The notes beneath the pieces were generated by a model. It saw only the letters and a program-made list of their open reading frames with translations. It was not told the DNA's origin and did no database searches. From AC-51 sp963749895 (GTDB taxonomy: Bacteria; Actinomycetota; UBA4738; HRBIN12), in contig CAVVOG010000003.1 of NCBI GenBank assembly GCA_963749895.1, positions 372,001-436,000 of the forward strand: a DNA stretch of 64,000 nt, written 5' to 3'. Each line of letters starts with the position of its first letter. The first letter of the stretch is position 1. Shown in pieces: positions 17,362-25,475 of this stretch. The position numbers and the translations under genes were made by a program.

Positions 17362-18374
17362 CGACCCTCCTCCGCGTTCGGCGCTGCGGGCATCGTCCAG
17401 CGCATCACGGTCGCACCCCAGGTGAGGCCGGCGCCGAAGGAGGTGAACAGCACGAGGTCGCCCTCGTGGATCCGCCCGGCCCGCCATGCGCGGTCGAGTG
17501 CGATCGGGATCGACGCGGCGCTCGTGTTCCCGACCTCCGCGACGTCGACCACCGCCTTCTCGGGAGGGATCTGCAGCCGCTCGGCGACCGCGACCATGAT
17601 CCGCGCGTTCGCCTGGTGCGGGATCAGGACGTCGACGTCGGCGGGCGTGTGCCCGTTCTTCTCGAGGACCTCGCGGCACGCCGCCGCCATCTCGGTGACC
17701 GCGCGCTTGAACACCTCTCGTCCGTTCGGCATCTGGACGCGGTGGCGGTTCGCCTCGACCGACGCCGGGGTGGCCGGCTCACGGCTGCCACCCGCCGGCT
17801 GGATCAAGATCTCCGCGGCGCGGCCGTCTGCGCCCAGGACCGTGCCTTCGATCCCGGGACGATCCGAAGCCTGGACGACCGCCGCGCCGGCTCCGTCGCC
17901 GAAGAGCACGCACGTCTGTCGGTCACCGAGGTCGATGATCCGGCTGAACACCTCGGCGCCGATCAGCAGGACCGTGTCGGCCGCGCCCGATCCGATGAAT
18001 GCGGTGGCGGTCGACAGGCCGTAGGAGAAGCCCGCGCATGCGGCGTTCACGTCGAACGCCGGGCACGAGATACCGAGCTTCTGCTGGATCCAGACGGCGG
18101 TCGCCGGGAACGGGGTGTCGCCGGTCACGGTGGCACACACGACCAGGTCGACCTGCTCGGGCTGCACACCGGCGGAGGCGAGGGCCGCGCGCGCCGCCTC
18201 GAGCGCGAGGTCGGACGTGTTGACGCCGTCCTCGGCGAAGTGGCGGGCCTCGATCCCGGTGCGCGTCCGGATCCACTCGTCGGACGTCTCCACCTTGTCC
18301 TCGAACCAGGTGTTCGGGACGAGACGAGGTGGGAGCGACGAGCCGACGCCGGTGATGGTGGCCTGTTGAGTCAC
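17358..18374 (-). CDS. fabH: Beta-ketoacyl-ACP synthase III
   Basis: 338 residues. It starts fatty-acid chains from acyl-CoA and malonyl-ACP. The catalytic triad is C113 in NAACAGFSYGL, His in LIPHQANARI and Asn in EVGNTSAASIP. TRTGIEARHFA and DEWI near the start are typical. I choose the GTG at 18374 because it gives the family length and has TATGCT eight bases before it, the leaderless pattern seen repeatedly here. The open frame extends further upstream without homology. Confidence 0.94.
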   Translation of the reverse strand: MTQQATITGVGSSLPPRLVPNTWFEDKVETSDEWIRTRTGIEARHFAEDGVNTSDLALEAARAALASAGVQPEQVDLVVCATVTGDTPFPATAVWIQQKLGISCPAFDVNAACAGFSYGLSTATAFIGSGAADTVLLIGAEVFSRIIDLGDRQTCVLFGDGAGAAVVQASDRPGIEGTVLGADGRAAEILIQPAGGSREPATPASVEANRHRVQMPNGREVFKRAVTEMAAACREVLEKNGHTPADVDVLIPHQANARIMVAVAERLQIPPEKAVVDVAEVGNTSAASIPIALDRAWRAGRIHEGDLVLFTSFGAGLTWGATVMRWTMPAAPNAEEGR

Positions 18375-18382
18375 GGCCCCGC

Positions 18383-18388
18383 AGCATA
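18383..18388 (-). promoter_or_regulatory. Leaderless-type -10 element of fabH (TATGCT, minus strand)
   Basis: TATGCT on the minus strand ends eight bases before the fabH GTG; no ribosome site is visible. It marks a promoter for fabH-fabG-acpP-fabF separate from fabD. Confidence 0.5.
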
Positions 18389-18457
18389 TCGGAGCATCGA
18401 GCCGCTCGCGCGGCGTCAGCGATCGGACCGACGTAGGCTCCCGGTCGGCCCAGCTCT

Positions 18458-19720
18458 CTACGCCAACGGGCTGAACCGACCGTAGAAGCGCTCGGGACCG
18501 GGGTCCGCGTCGAGACGGTCGAACTCTCCCCCGATGTGGACCCGCCCGGCGCCGTCGACCGTCGTGGCCCAAACGCCTCGGTAGAGACAGCACGGCGACG
18601 GCGTCCAGGCCTTGTCGGGCATCCCGTCGATGCGGCTGATCGAGGCGAGGCGAGGCTGAGCCCAACAGGGGTCGGGGTTGCTCGCGTTCCGCGATGGACA
18701 CTCAGCCCCGGCTTGATCACCCGGCCCGTCGTCCTCGATGTAGGTCCAGTGCCCGCCGACGATCAACCACGAGGAGTCGTACACGGTGACGTCCTGCGCC
18801 GAGCCGTTCACATCCGTCTGCCACAGCCGGGAACCGTCGGCCACGTCGAAGGCGCCGATCCAGTCGTTGCCTCCAGCCGCCACGTAGGCCACACCGTCGG
18901 CGACTTCCAGCGCGAGCCCGAAGGCGGCGCTCTCCTGGCGGGCGCAGTCGCAGTCGAGGCTCCAACTGCCGGGCCCGAGGTCGGGCTGCCCCGTTGCGAG
19001 GTCCACCTTGACCGCGACCTTCTTCTCGTTCTCGGACGCCTGACCGTCGATCCAATCGAACTGCCCGACGACGAGCAGCGTCGTGTCGGAGATCTGCTCG
19101 ATCTCGCGGAGGGCCGGGTTCATCTTGTGGCCGCGGAGGCTGGCATCGGCGTACGTGACCATCGTGTGCCAGTCGCTTCCCGCCGACCCTCCGTTCAGGT
19201 TGAAGCGCCAGAGCTTCCGCCCGCCCCCGTAGACGTAGTCCGAGGTCGCGAGGACCGACTTCAGCGCGCTCGTGCTGTACACGGCGGCGATGGCGCCGGT
19301 GTTCGGATCGATCCCCACGAGGTTGCGGTACGACTTGCCCCCGTGCGAGTAGGAGAAGGTGCCGGCGACGTAGAGGATCCCGTTGGGGCCGAGCGACAGG
19401 TCGTAGACGTTCGGCTTCGAGCCCGACAGCCGGGGGAGCGACGCGGCGACCGTGTCGACGTACGCGCCGGTCGCGTCGAGAACGGTGAGTCCCGAGGCGT
19501 TCGCGACCGGGTTGCCGTTCTGGTCCTCCACCTCTGAGAAGCGGCCCCCGATCCAGGTGTTGCCGTCGTGCACGACGATGTCGTTCACGACCGGCCCATC
19601 GACCATGTACACGCCCTCGTCCGCGGTGCTGCTGGGCGCGGCGTGAGCGACCGACGGGAGGCCGAGCATCGCGATGGACGCGAGCGCTGGGACGAACATG
19701 ATCCGGAACCGAGCACGCAT
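18458..19720 (-). CDS. Secreted beta-propeller-like protein
   Basis: 420 residues with a Sec signal peptide (about 1-27, hydrophobic core then AHA|A). The mature part has repeated strands of the form VVNDIVVHDGNTWIGGRF, LSLGPNGILYVAGTF and LEVADGVAYVAAGGNDW, spaced about 45-60 residues apart. This suggests a propeller of the delta-60/PQQ type. Four cysteines near the end (CPSRNASNPDPC and PSPCCLY) may form disulphides. The role is unknown. It lies between fabD and fabH on the same strand but has its own leaderless-type promoter. Confidence 0.65.
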   Translation of the reverse strand: MRARFRIMFVPALASIAMLGLPSVAHAAPSSTADEGVYMVDGPVVNDIVVHDGNTWIGGRFSEVEDQNGNPVANASGLTVLDATGAYVDTVAASLPRLSGSKPNVYDLSLGPNGILYVAGTFSYSHGGKSYRNLVGIDPNTGAIAAVYSTSALKSVLATSDYVYGGGRKLWRFNLNGGSAGSDWHTMVTYADASLRGHKMNPALREIEQISDTTLLVVGQFDWIDGQASENEKKVAVKVDLATGQPDLGPGSWSLDCDCARQESAAFGLALEVADGVAYVAAGGNDWIGAFDVADGSRLWQTDVNGSAQDVTVYDSSWLIVGGHWTYIEDDGPGDQAGAECPSRNASNPDPCWAQPRLASISRIDGMPDKAWTPSPCCLYRGVWATTVDGAGRVHIGGEFDRLDADPGPERFYGRFSPLA

Positions 19721-19726
19721 GCGCGG

Positions 19727-19732
19727 AACCTA
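19727..19732 (-). promoter_or_regulatory. Leaderless-type -10 element (TAGGTT, minus strand)
   Basis: TAGGTT on the minus strand ends six bases before the ATG at 19720 of the propeller gene. Confidence 0.45.
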
Positions 19733-19822
19733 CCCCGGATTGGGTTTCGAGGCAACCACGGATCGTGGGGCGAGGACTCCTGTCCGGACCCCGTGCGAGG
19801 ACGTGGAGGGTCGGTCGGCGCC

Positions 19823-21469
19823 TCAGTCGCGCGGCACGCAGGCCAGCGTCTCGAGCATCGTCGACGGGAACGCCGCCTCGAAGGCGGGATCGTCGAGCTG
19901 GTCGGCGGCTGCCGGCCATTGATCCGACATCACGTCGCGCTTGCGCAGGGTCATGATGAACCGGGACACGTCCTCGAGGGTCGCGCCCTGTTCCTGGAGC
20001 TCGGCGACGTCGAGATGCATCATCGTCGGCTGCGTGAACGCCACGAGATCGACGTCGTCCCCGTCCGTGTCGAACTCCAGGTTCACGGCTTCCGCGACCT
20101 TGCCCGGCGAGATCGCCGTCGCGCCCGAGATCTCTGGATCGGGCGTGTGGCCGTGGTCCGCCGTCACCGCGACGACCCAGCGACCCTCGCCGACCTCCTC
20201 GTCGAGCTGCTCGACGAGGTCGCCGAGCGCGTCGTCTTGGGCCGCGATCGCATCGCGCATGTACTCGCTGTTGAGCGTGTGGATGTGGCCGACCTCGTCG
20301 GTGAGCTTGTAGTTCAGGAACAGCATGTCGGGAGTCTCGTCCGCGCCGAAACCCTCGCGGCGAACGACCTCCGCGATCACCCGTTGCTGGAACGGGATGC
20401 GGGCGGGCGTGTGGAACCCGAACAGGCTCTTCGCATCCTCGATGGGCTCGTCGAGCCACAGACCGTCCTGGCGTCCGTCGGCACGGTCCACCTCGTCGAA
20501 GTAGGCCGTGATCGGCGGCAGGTCGTTCACGTAGTCGGGCAGGTCGTAGAAGGGTCCGACCACCGGGTTGAGGACCCAGCCCACGCCGTCGTTGCCGATC
20601 GCGGTGGGCTTGCCCTGCTGGCGGAGGACGGCGATGTCTCGATCGCCACCGCCCCACAGCGACCCGTGGCTCATCATCCCGAGGTGCAGGTCGACCATCC
20701 CTACGGTGCCGACCACGGGTTCGTTGTCCAACGCGCGGTCGTAGAGGTCGCCGAGCGTGGGGGCTCCCAGGAACCTCGACCCGAGATCCCACGGGGCGAC
20801 CATCTCCGGACCGATCCGGAAGTGGTGGCCGATCATGCCGTGCGTCCGCGTGAAGGCTCCGGTGCCCATCGTGGCGTGGATCTGCGCGGTGCTCGGAGGT
20901 GACGAGCCCACCTCGGCGTCCGTGTACGACGTGCCTTCGGCCGCGAGGCCCTTCAGCACGGGCCACGCGTCGGGCCACTCGTCGAGGGATACGTCCCCGG
21001 TGCCGTCCCAGACGACCACGACCAGGAGCCTCGGGGGCTCGGTCCGCTCCGACGCGGGCAGGAGCGCCTCGTCGAGGACCGTGCCGTCCGGCGCATCGAA
21101 CGCGAAGTCGAGCAGCTCGGCCTGCGTCGGCGCGAGGTCGGCGAGCGTCACCCGGCGATCGATGTCCCCGGCGGCGGCGATGTGGCCCGGCCCGTACCAC
21201 ACGAACGGCACGTCCGCGATGTAGTCCCAGGGTCCGGAGTGGGGAAGCCCGCCCTGCCCGATGAAGTCGGGCTCGGGAGTGAGGATCTGGATGTTGCCCG
21301 AACGGTCCGGTCGGTACCCGCGCCAGGTCCTCTGCAGGAGCTCGGGATCGACGGCGCACACGATCGCTTCGAGGTCCTCGTCGGCGCCTTGCGATGCGGC
21401 GGGGACCAGCCCCGCTGCCAGTGCGACGCAGAGCACCGCGACGATCACGGCGACGCGACGGAGCCTCAC
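19823..21469 (-). CDS. Secreted type I phosphodiesterase/nucleotide pyrophosphatase-like protein
   Basis: 548 residues with a signal peptide (about 1-27) and an alkaline-phosphatase-fold catalytic domain. The metal-binding aspartate and nucleophile region are VVWDGTG and SSPPSTAQIHATMGTG, and the late metal site is VTADHGHTPDPE near residue 435. The DMLFLNYKLTDEVGH segment also fits the NPP/PglZ superfamily. It probably hydrolyses phosphodiester or phosphate esters outside the membrane; the substrate is unknown. Its GTG start overlaps the stop of the preceding small lipoprotein gene in GTGA, so the two are made together. Confidence 0.8.
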   Translation of the reverse strand: MRLRRVAVIVAVLCVALAAGLVPAASQGADEDLEAIVCAVDPELLQRTWRGYRPDRSGNIQILTPEPDFIGQGGLPHSGPWDYIADVPFVWYGPGHIAAAGDIDRRVTLADLAPTQAELLDFAFDAPDGTVLDEALLPASERTEPPRLLVVVVWDGTGDVSLDEWPDAWPVLKGLAAEGTSYTDAEVGSSPPSTAQIHATMGTGAFTRTHGMIGHHFRIGPEMVAPWDLGSRFLGAPTLGDLYDRALDNEPVVGTVGMVDLHLGMMSHGSLWGGGDRDIAVLRQQGKPTAIGNDGVGWVLNPVVGPFYDLPDYVNDLPPITAYFDEVDRADGRQDGLWLDEPIEDAKSLFGFHTPARIPFQQRVIAEVVRREGFGADETPDMLFLNYKLTDEVGHIHTLNSEYMRDAIAAQDDALGDLVEQLDEEVGEGRWVVAVTADHGHTPDPEISGATAISPGKVAEAVNLEFDTDGDDVDLVAFTQPTMMHLDVAELQEQGATLEDVSRFIMTLRKRDVMSDQWPAAADQLDDPAFEAAFPSTMLETLACVPRD

Positions 21470-21921
21470 GTCGCCGCCCGCTTCACCGGGACGAAGGCGC
21501 CGAAGTCATCGTCGCCGAGACGCAGGAACACCATCCCGATCGGAACGGGGTCGCCGTCGAACGAGACGTCGAACGTCTCGGCCGGCCCCGGCGCGACCGG
21601 TCGTGGGTCTCCGGTCGACAGCTCGATCCGCGTGCCGTCGTCGGCCGCGAAGAGGTACAGGCGGGGTTCGCCGAGTTCGACGCCGGTGTCGTTGCGCACC
21701 TGGAGCTCGGCGTCGGGACCGTCGAAGGTCAGCACGGCCGCCACGCCGAGTCCCTCGTAGCGGTAGCTGCCCGGCGAGGCATCGATCGTGGAGGTCTGGG
21801 TCGGACCCTGCGCCGGGCTGGACGGCGCGGGGGTCGACTCGTCCCCGTCCGCCTCACATGCCGCCAGCAGGACCACCGCGAGGGGGACGAGGATCGCGCG
21901 CATCGAGCGGGGGCGATCCAT
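21466..21921 (-). CDS. Small predicted lipoprotein
   Basis: 151 residues, or 145 if the ATG at 21903 is used. The signal sequence ends in the lipobox LLAAC. A Ser/Thr/Pro-rich linker is followed by a beta-rich domain (about 55-150) with alternating strands such as AAVLTFDGPDAELQVRNDTG. No family is recognised. The start at 21921 is preferred because TAGCCT lies eight bases upstream in the leaderless arrangement. It overlaps the phosphodiesterase gene by four bases. Confidence 0.65.
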   Translation of the reverse strand: MDRPRSMRAILVPLAVVLLAACEADGDESTPAPSSPAQGPTQTSTIDASPGSYRYEGLGVAAVLTFDGPDAELQVRNDTGVELGEPRLYLFAADDGTRIELSTGDPRPVAPGPAETFDVSFDGDPVPIGMVFLRLGDDDFGAFVPVKRAAT

Positions 21922-21929
21922 CGGCGTCG

Positions 21930-21935
21930 AGGCTA
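21930..21935 (-). promoter_or_regulatory. Leaderless-type -10 element (TAGCCT, minus strand)
   Basis: TAGCCT on the minus strand ends eight bases before the ATG at 21921 of the small lipoprotein gene. It would drive the lipoprotein-phosphodiesterase pair. Confidence 0.45.
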
Positions 21936-21950
21936 GCAGCCGTGCCACGC

Positions 21951-22865
21951 TCAGCCGGCGAGGGCGTCCGCCGAGGCCTCGGGGGAGCCGACGGCCACGG
22001 CGCGCACCGCCGGGTCGATCCGCTTCATCAGTCTCGTCAACACGTCGCCGGCGCCGGCCTCGACGAAGGTCGTCGCCCCCGCTGCGATCAGGTTCCGCAC
22101 GCTCGTCTCCCAGCGCACGGGCGACATGACTTGGCGCCCGACGAGGTCGCGCAACCGAGCGGCATCGGTGACGAGCTCGCCGGTGACGTTCTCCGCGACC
22201 GGGATCGTGGGATCGCGTACCTCGATCTCGGCGAGGGCGTCGAGCACAGGCCCGGCCGCCGGGCGCATCAGCTCGCTGTGGAACGCGCCGGCGACGGGAA
22301 GTCTGACGGCTCGGACCTTGCGTCCCTTCGCGACGTCCTCGAGCCGCTCGACCGCGGCCACGTCGCCGCTGACGACGGACTGAGCCGGGGAGTTCTGGTT
22401 CGCGACCACGAGCTCGTCGTCGCCGCGGACCTCGGCACACAGCGCCTCCGCGTCGTCGGTCCCGACGCCGAGCAGGGCGGCCATCGCGCCGGGCCGCTCC
22501 TCGCCCGCCCGCTGCATGGCCGTCCCACGGATCTGGACGAGCCGCAGCGCGTCGGGGAGCGTGATCGAGTCCGCAGCGACGAGCGCGGCGAACTCCCCGA
22601 GCGAATGCCCAGCGACGCCCATCACGACCGACAGACCCTCGGCCTCGAGGACCCGGAACGCCGCGACGTCGCAGGCCAGCAGCGCCGGCTGGACGAACTC
22701 CGTCGTGGCGAGCGCTGCCTCGTCGTGGCATCCCGAGGCGACGTCGCGCCCCATCGCGTCCGAGGCCTCCGTGAGCACCGCCGCCCCGGCCGGGTGCGAC
22801 GCCCACGGATCGGCCATCCCGACGAACTGCGAGCCCTGGCCCGGGAACAGAACCGCGTACGACAT
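21951..22865 (-). CDS. fabD: Malonyl CoA-acyl carrier protein transacylase
   Basis: 304 residues. It moves malonyl from CoA to ACP. GQGSQ is at 9-13, the nucleophile S88 is in GHSLGEF, and the catalytic His is in AGAFHSELM near 196. The C-terminal VEAGAGDVLTRLMKR is typical. The frame is open well upstream, but family length and TAGGCT eight bases before the ATG at 22865 set the start. It is divergent from mreB and separated from fabH by three secreted-protein genes. Confidence 0.95.
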   Translation of the reverse strand: MSYAVLFPGQGSQFVGMADPWASHPAGAAVLTEASDAMGRDVASGCHDEAALATTEFVQPALLACDVAAFRVLEAEGLSVVMGVAGHSLGEFAALVAADSITLPDALRLVQIRGTAMQRAGEERPGAMAALLGVGTDDAEALCAEVRGDDELVVANQNSPAQSVVSGDVAAVERLEDVAKGRKVRAVRLPVAGAFHSELMRPAAGPVLDALAEIEVRDPTIPVAENVTGELVTDAARLRDLVGRQVMSPVRWETSVRNLIAAGATTFVEAGAGDVLTRLMKRIDPAVRAVAVGSPEASADALAG

Positions 22866-22873
22866 GATCCAGG

Positions 22874-22879
22874 AGCCTA
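22874..22879 (-). promoter_or_regulatory. Leaderless-type -10 element of fabD (TAGGCT, minus strand)
   Basis: TAGGCT on the minus strand ends eight bases before the fabD ATG. It lies in the 94-base gap shared with the divergent mreB gene. Confidence 0.5.
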
Positions 22880-22959
22880 CCGACGTCGCGACCGCGCGGT
22901 GTGTCGGACCTGTGGTTTCGCTTCCGTGAGGTTGCCGAGGCGGCGTGGTCTCCTGTTGA

Positions 22960-24060
22960 ATGACCCTCGATCCCATGGCCGAGCGGATCCAACGACCTTC
23001 TTCCCCCACGTCCCGGTCCTCCGGGACGGAAGGGGTGCTCGGGTTCCTCGGGCGCGACATGGCTGTCGACCTAGGAACCGCGAACACGCTCGTCTATGTC
23101 CGGGGCCGTGGCGTCGTCCTCAACGAGCCGTCGGTCGTCGCGATCAACACGCTCACCGGCGCGATCCTCGCGGTCGGCGCCGAGGCCAAGCGGATGATCG
23201 GCCGCACGCCCAGCCACATCCAGGCCGTGCGTCCCCTGAAGGACGGCGTGATCGCCGACTTCGACGTCACCGAGAAGATGCTCCGCTACTTCATCCAGCG
23301 GGTGCACAAGCGTCGGCTCCTGGCGAAGCCGCGCGTGGTCGTCTGCGTTCCGTCGGGGATCACCGGCGTGGAGCAGCGCGCGGTCGAGGAAGCCACGATC
23401 GCGGCGGGCAGCCGCCGGGCGTACATCATCGAGGAGCCGATGGCCGCCGCGATCGGCGCCGGGCTCCCGATCCACGAACCCACCGGCAACATGGTCGTCG
23501 ATATCGGCGGCGGCACGACCGAGGTCGCCGTGATCTCGCTCGGCGGCATCGTCACGTCGACCTCGATCCGGATCGGCGGCGATGAGCTCGACGAGGCGAT
23601 CATCCAGCACGTGAAGAAGGAGTACTCGCTCCTGCTGGGTGAGCGGACGTCCGAGGCGATCAAGCTCGCGATCGCCAGCGTCTATCCGATGCCTGAGGAA
23701 CTCGTGGCCGAGATCAAGGGCCGCGACCTCGTGAGCGGCCTTCCGAAGACGATCACGATCACTGCCGAGGAGATCCGCCGCGCCGTCGAAGAGCCGGTCA
23801 ACGCCATCATCGATGCGATCAAGACCACCCTCGATCGGACCCCACCGGAACTGTCGGCCGACATCATGGATCGCGGCATCGTGCTGACGGGTGGCGGAGC
23901 GCTCCTGCGCGGCCTGGACAAACGGCTCCGTCACGAGACCGGGATGCCGGTCCGGATCTCCGACACGCCCCTGCAGGCGGTCGTGCTCGGCTCGGGCAAG
24001 TGCCTCGAGGAGTTCGAGGTCCTGCAGCGCGTCCTGGTGAGCCCGAGCACCCGGCGGTAG
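22960..24060 (+). CDS. mreB: Rod shape-determining actin-like protein MreB
   Basis: 366 residues. A cytoplasmic actin homologue that guides the elongation machinery. Phosphate-1 motif MAVDLGTANTLVYV near residue 34, MVVDIGGGTTEVAVISLGG near 178 and the adenosine motif IVLTGGGALLRGLD near 306 are present. The N-terminus carries about 25 extra residues, Ser/Arg/Pro-rich, before the usual GFLGRDMAVDLG. An internal GTG at 23035 would give the standard length, so the true start is uncertain. First gene of mreB-mreC-mreD-mrdA-rodA. Confidence 0.95.
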   Translation: MTLDPMAERIQRPSSPTSRSSGTEGVLGFLGRDMAVDLGTANTLVYVRGRGVVLNEPSVVAINTLTGAILAVGAEAKRMIGRTPSHIQAVRPLKDGVIADFDVTEKMLRYFIQRVHKRRLLAKPRVVVCVPSGITGVEQRAVEEATIAAGSRRAYIIEEPMAAAIGAGLPIHEPTGNMVVDIGGGTTEVAVISLGGIVTSTSIRIGGDELDEAIIQHVKKEYSLLLGERTSEAIKLAIASVYPMPEELVAEIKGRDLVSGLPKTITITAEEIRRAVEEPVNAIIDAIKTTLDRTPPELSADIMDRGIVLTGGGALLRGLDKRLRHETGMPVRISDTPLQAVVLGSGKCLEEFEVLQRVLVSPSTRR

Positions 24061-24066
24061 TCGCTC

Positions 24067-24969
24067 GTGGCCGTCGGCCGTCCACGCCCCCGCAGCACGC
24101 GGCTCCTGGTCGTCGGTCTCGTCTCGGCGTCCCTCGCGATCATCACCCTCGACTACCGCCAGGGCCCGGACGGCCCGATGGCCGCCGTCGGCGCCCAGGC
24201 GCATGCGCTGATGGCGCCGCTGCAGAAGGCCGTGACGACGGTTACCGAGCCCGTCGGTGACTTCTTCAGCGGGCTGGCGAACCTCCCGTCCCTTCAGCAG
24301 GAGAACGAAGAGCTGAACGCAGAGGTCGCGGACCTCAAGACCCAGCTGGCCCGCTACAGCGAGCTCCAGGGCAACTACGACGCGATGGTCGACCTGCTCG
24401 AGCTCAAGGGCACCCTCGATCCGACCGCGGTCCCCGCCGTGGTGATCGGCAACGGTGTCTCCAACTTCGACTGGTCGATCACGATCGACGCGGGCTCGAA
24501 CGACGGGATCGAGGTGGACATGCCGGTGGTCACAGGGTCGGTCGATGCCCCACGGCTCGTCGGGCTCGTGGTGTCGGTGAACGCTCTGTCGTCGGAGGTC
24601 GAGCTCCTGATCGACCGCGACTTCAGCGTGATGGGCAAGCTCAGCGGGTCGGGAGAGACCGGCCTCGTGATGGGCCAGGGTGACGACGACCTGCGGATGG
24701 GACTGATCACGCCCGGGACGGAGATCGATATCGAGACCGCGCCGGTCCAGGTATTCACGACCAGCTACGAGGTGAACGGCCAGGCCGGCCTGTACCCGCC
24801 GAACCTGCTGATCGGGTCGGTCTCCCGTGTCTTCGAAGGTGCGAACGAGATCCAGACGGCGGTCTCGGTCCGTCCGGCGGCGGACTTCTCGGCTCTCGAG
24901 TACGTCCTCGTGCTGCAGAAGCGGCAGGAGAGCGACGTCCCCGCGCAGGACGAGGAGGGTTCGCCGTGA
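24067..24969 (+). CDS. mreC: Rod shape-determining protein MreC
   Basis: 300 residues. A single N-terminal membrane segment (about 13-30), a coiled coil (about 75-107, LQQENEELNAEVADLKTQLARY), then a two-lobed beta domain. GNGVSNFDWSITIDAGSNDGI near 137 and LIGSVSRVFEGANEIQTAVSVRP near 253 are family signatures. It links MreB and PBP2/RodA from the outer side of the membrane. GTG start six bases after mreB; its end overlaps mreD by GTGA. Confidence 0.92.
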   Translation: MAVGRPRPRSTRLLVVGLVSASLAIITLDYRQGPDGPMAAVGAQAHALMAPLQKAVTTVTEPVGDFFSGLANLPSLQQENEELNAEVADLKTQLARYSELQGNYDAMVDLLELKGTLDPTAVPAVVIGNGVSNFDWSITIDAGSNDGIEVDMPVVTGSVDAPRLVGLVVSVNALSSEVELLIDRDFSVMGKLSGSGETGLVMGQGDDDLRMGLITPGTEIDIETAPVQVFTTSYEVNGQAGLYPPNLLIGSVSRVFEGANEIQTAVSVRPAADFSALEYVLVLQKRQESDVPAQDEEGSP

Positions 24970-25475
24970 TCCGGCGGATCCTCGTGATCGCGGTGATCGT
25001 GGTGACCGCCTTGCTCCTTCAGTCGACGATCTTCGCCGACCTCCGGCTGCTCGGTGTCCGGCCGGAACTGCTCTACCTCGTGACGATCGTCCTCGCTCTG
25101 CTCGAAGGTCCCAACGAGGGCGCGATCGTCGGCTTCGCGAGCGGCCTCGCGCAGGACTTCCTGCTCAACGAACCGAAGGGGATCACGGCCCTGTCGCTCA
25201 CCCTCCTGGGCTACGGGGTCGGGATGGCTCGGCAGTTCATCGTGTCGCCGTCGCCACTGCTGCCGACCGCGATCGTGTTCGTCGGTACGGCGGTCGGGAT
25301 CGCCTTCCAGGAGGTCGTGTCGTTCCTGCTGGGAACCTTCGACCAACCGGTGACGTACGGGGTCAAGGTGGCGCTGCTCTCAGCGGTGTACAACGCCGTG
25401 CTCACGCCGATCGTCTACCCGCTCCTGCGGCGGCTGTCCGAAGGCTCGCGCACGCGGAAGGTGGTTCGGTTCTAG
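24966..25475 (+). CDS. mreD: Rod shape-determining protein MreD
   Basis: 169 residues, almost wholly hydrophobic with five or six membrane segments. ARG-type features such as EGPNEGAIVGFASGLAQDFLL near 48 match MreD. It is part of the elongasome with MreC, PBP2 and RodA. The GTG start overlaps the mreC stop in GTGA, and the stop directly abuts the GTG of the next gene. Confidence 0.88.
   Translation: MIRRILVIAVIVVTALLLQSTIFADLRLLGVRPELLYLVTIVLALLEGPNEGAIVGFASGLAQDFLLNEPKGITALSLTLLGYGVGMARQFIVSPSPLLPTAIVFVGTAVGIAFQEVVSFLLGTFDQPVTYGVKVALLSAVYNAVLTPIVYPLLRRLSEGSRTRKVVRF

Noticed and set aside
16621..17679. Long form of fabG starting at 17679
   Set aside because: The extra N-terminal part is a shadow of fabH; the GTG at 17361 gives the standard protein.
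18717..21359. 880-codon open frame on the minus strand
   Set aside because: Same strand but out of frame with the secreted phosphodiesterase and propeller genes; Arg-rich composition without motifs.
21261..23585. 774-codon open frame on the plus strand
   Set aside because: Runs antisense to fabD and out of frame through mreB; no recognisable domain.
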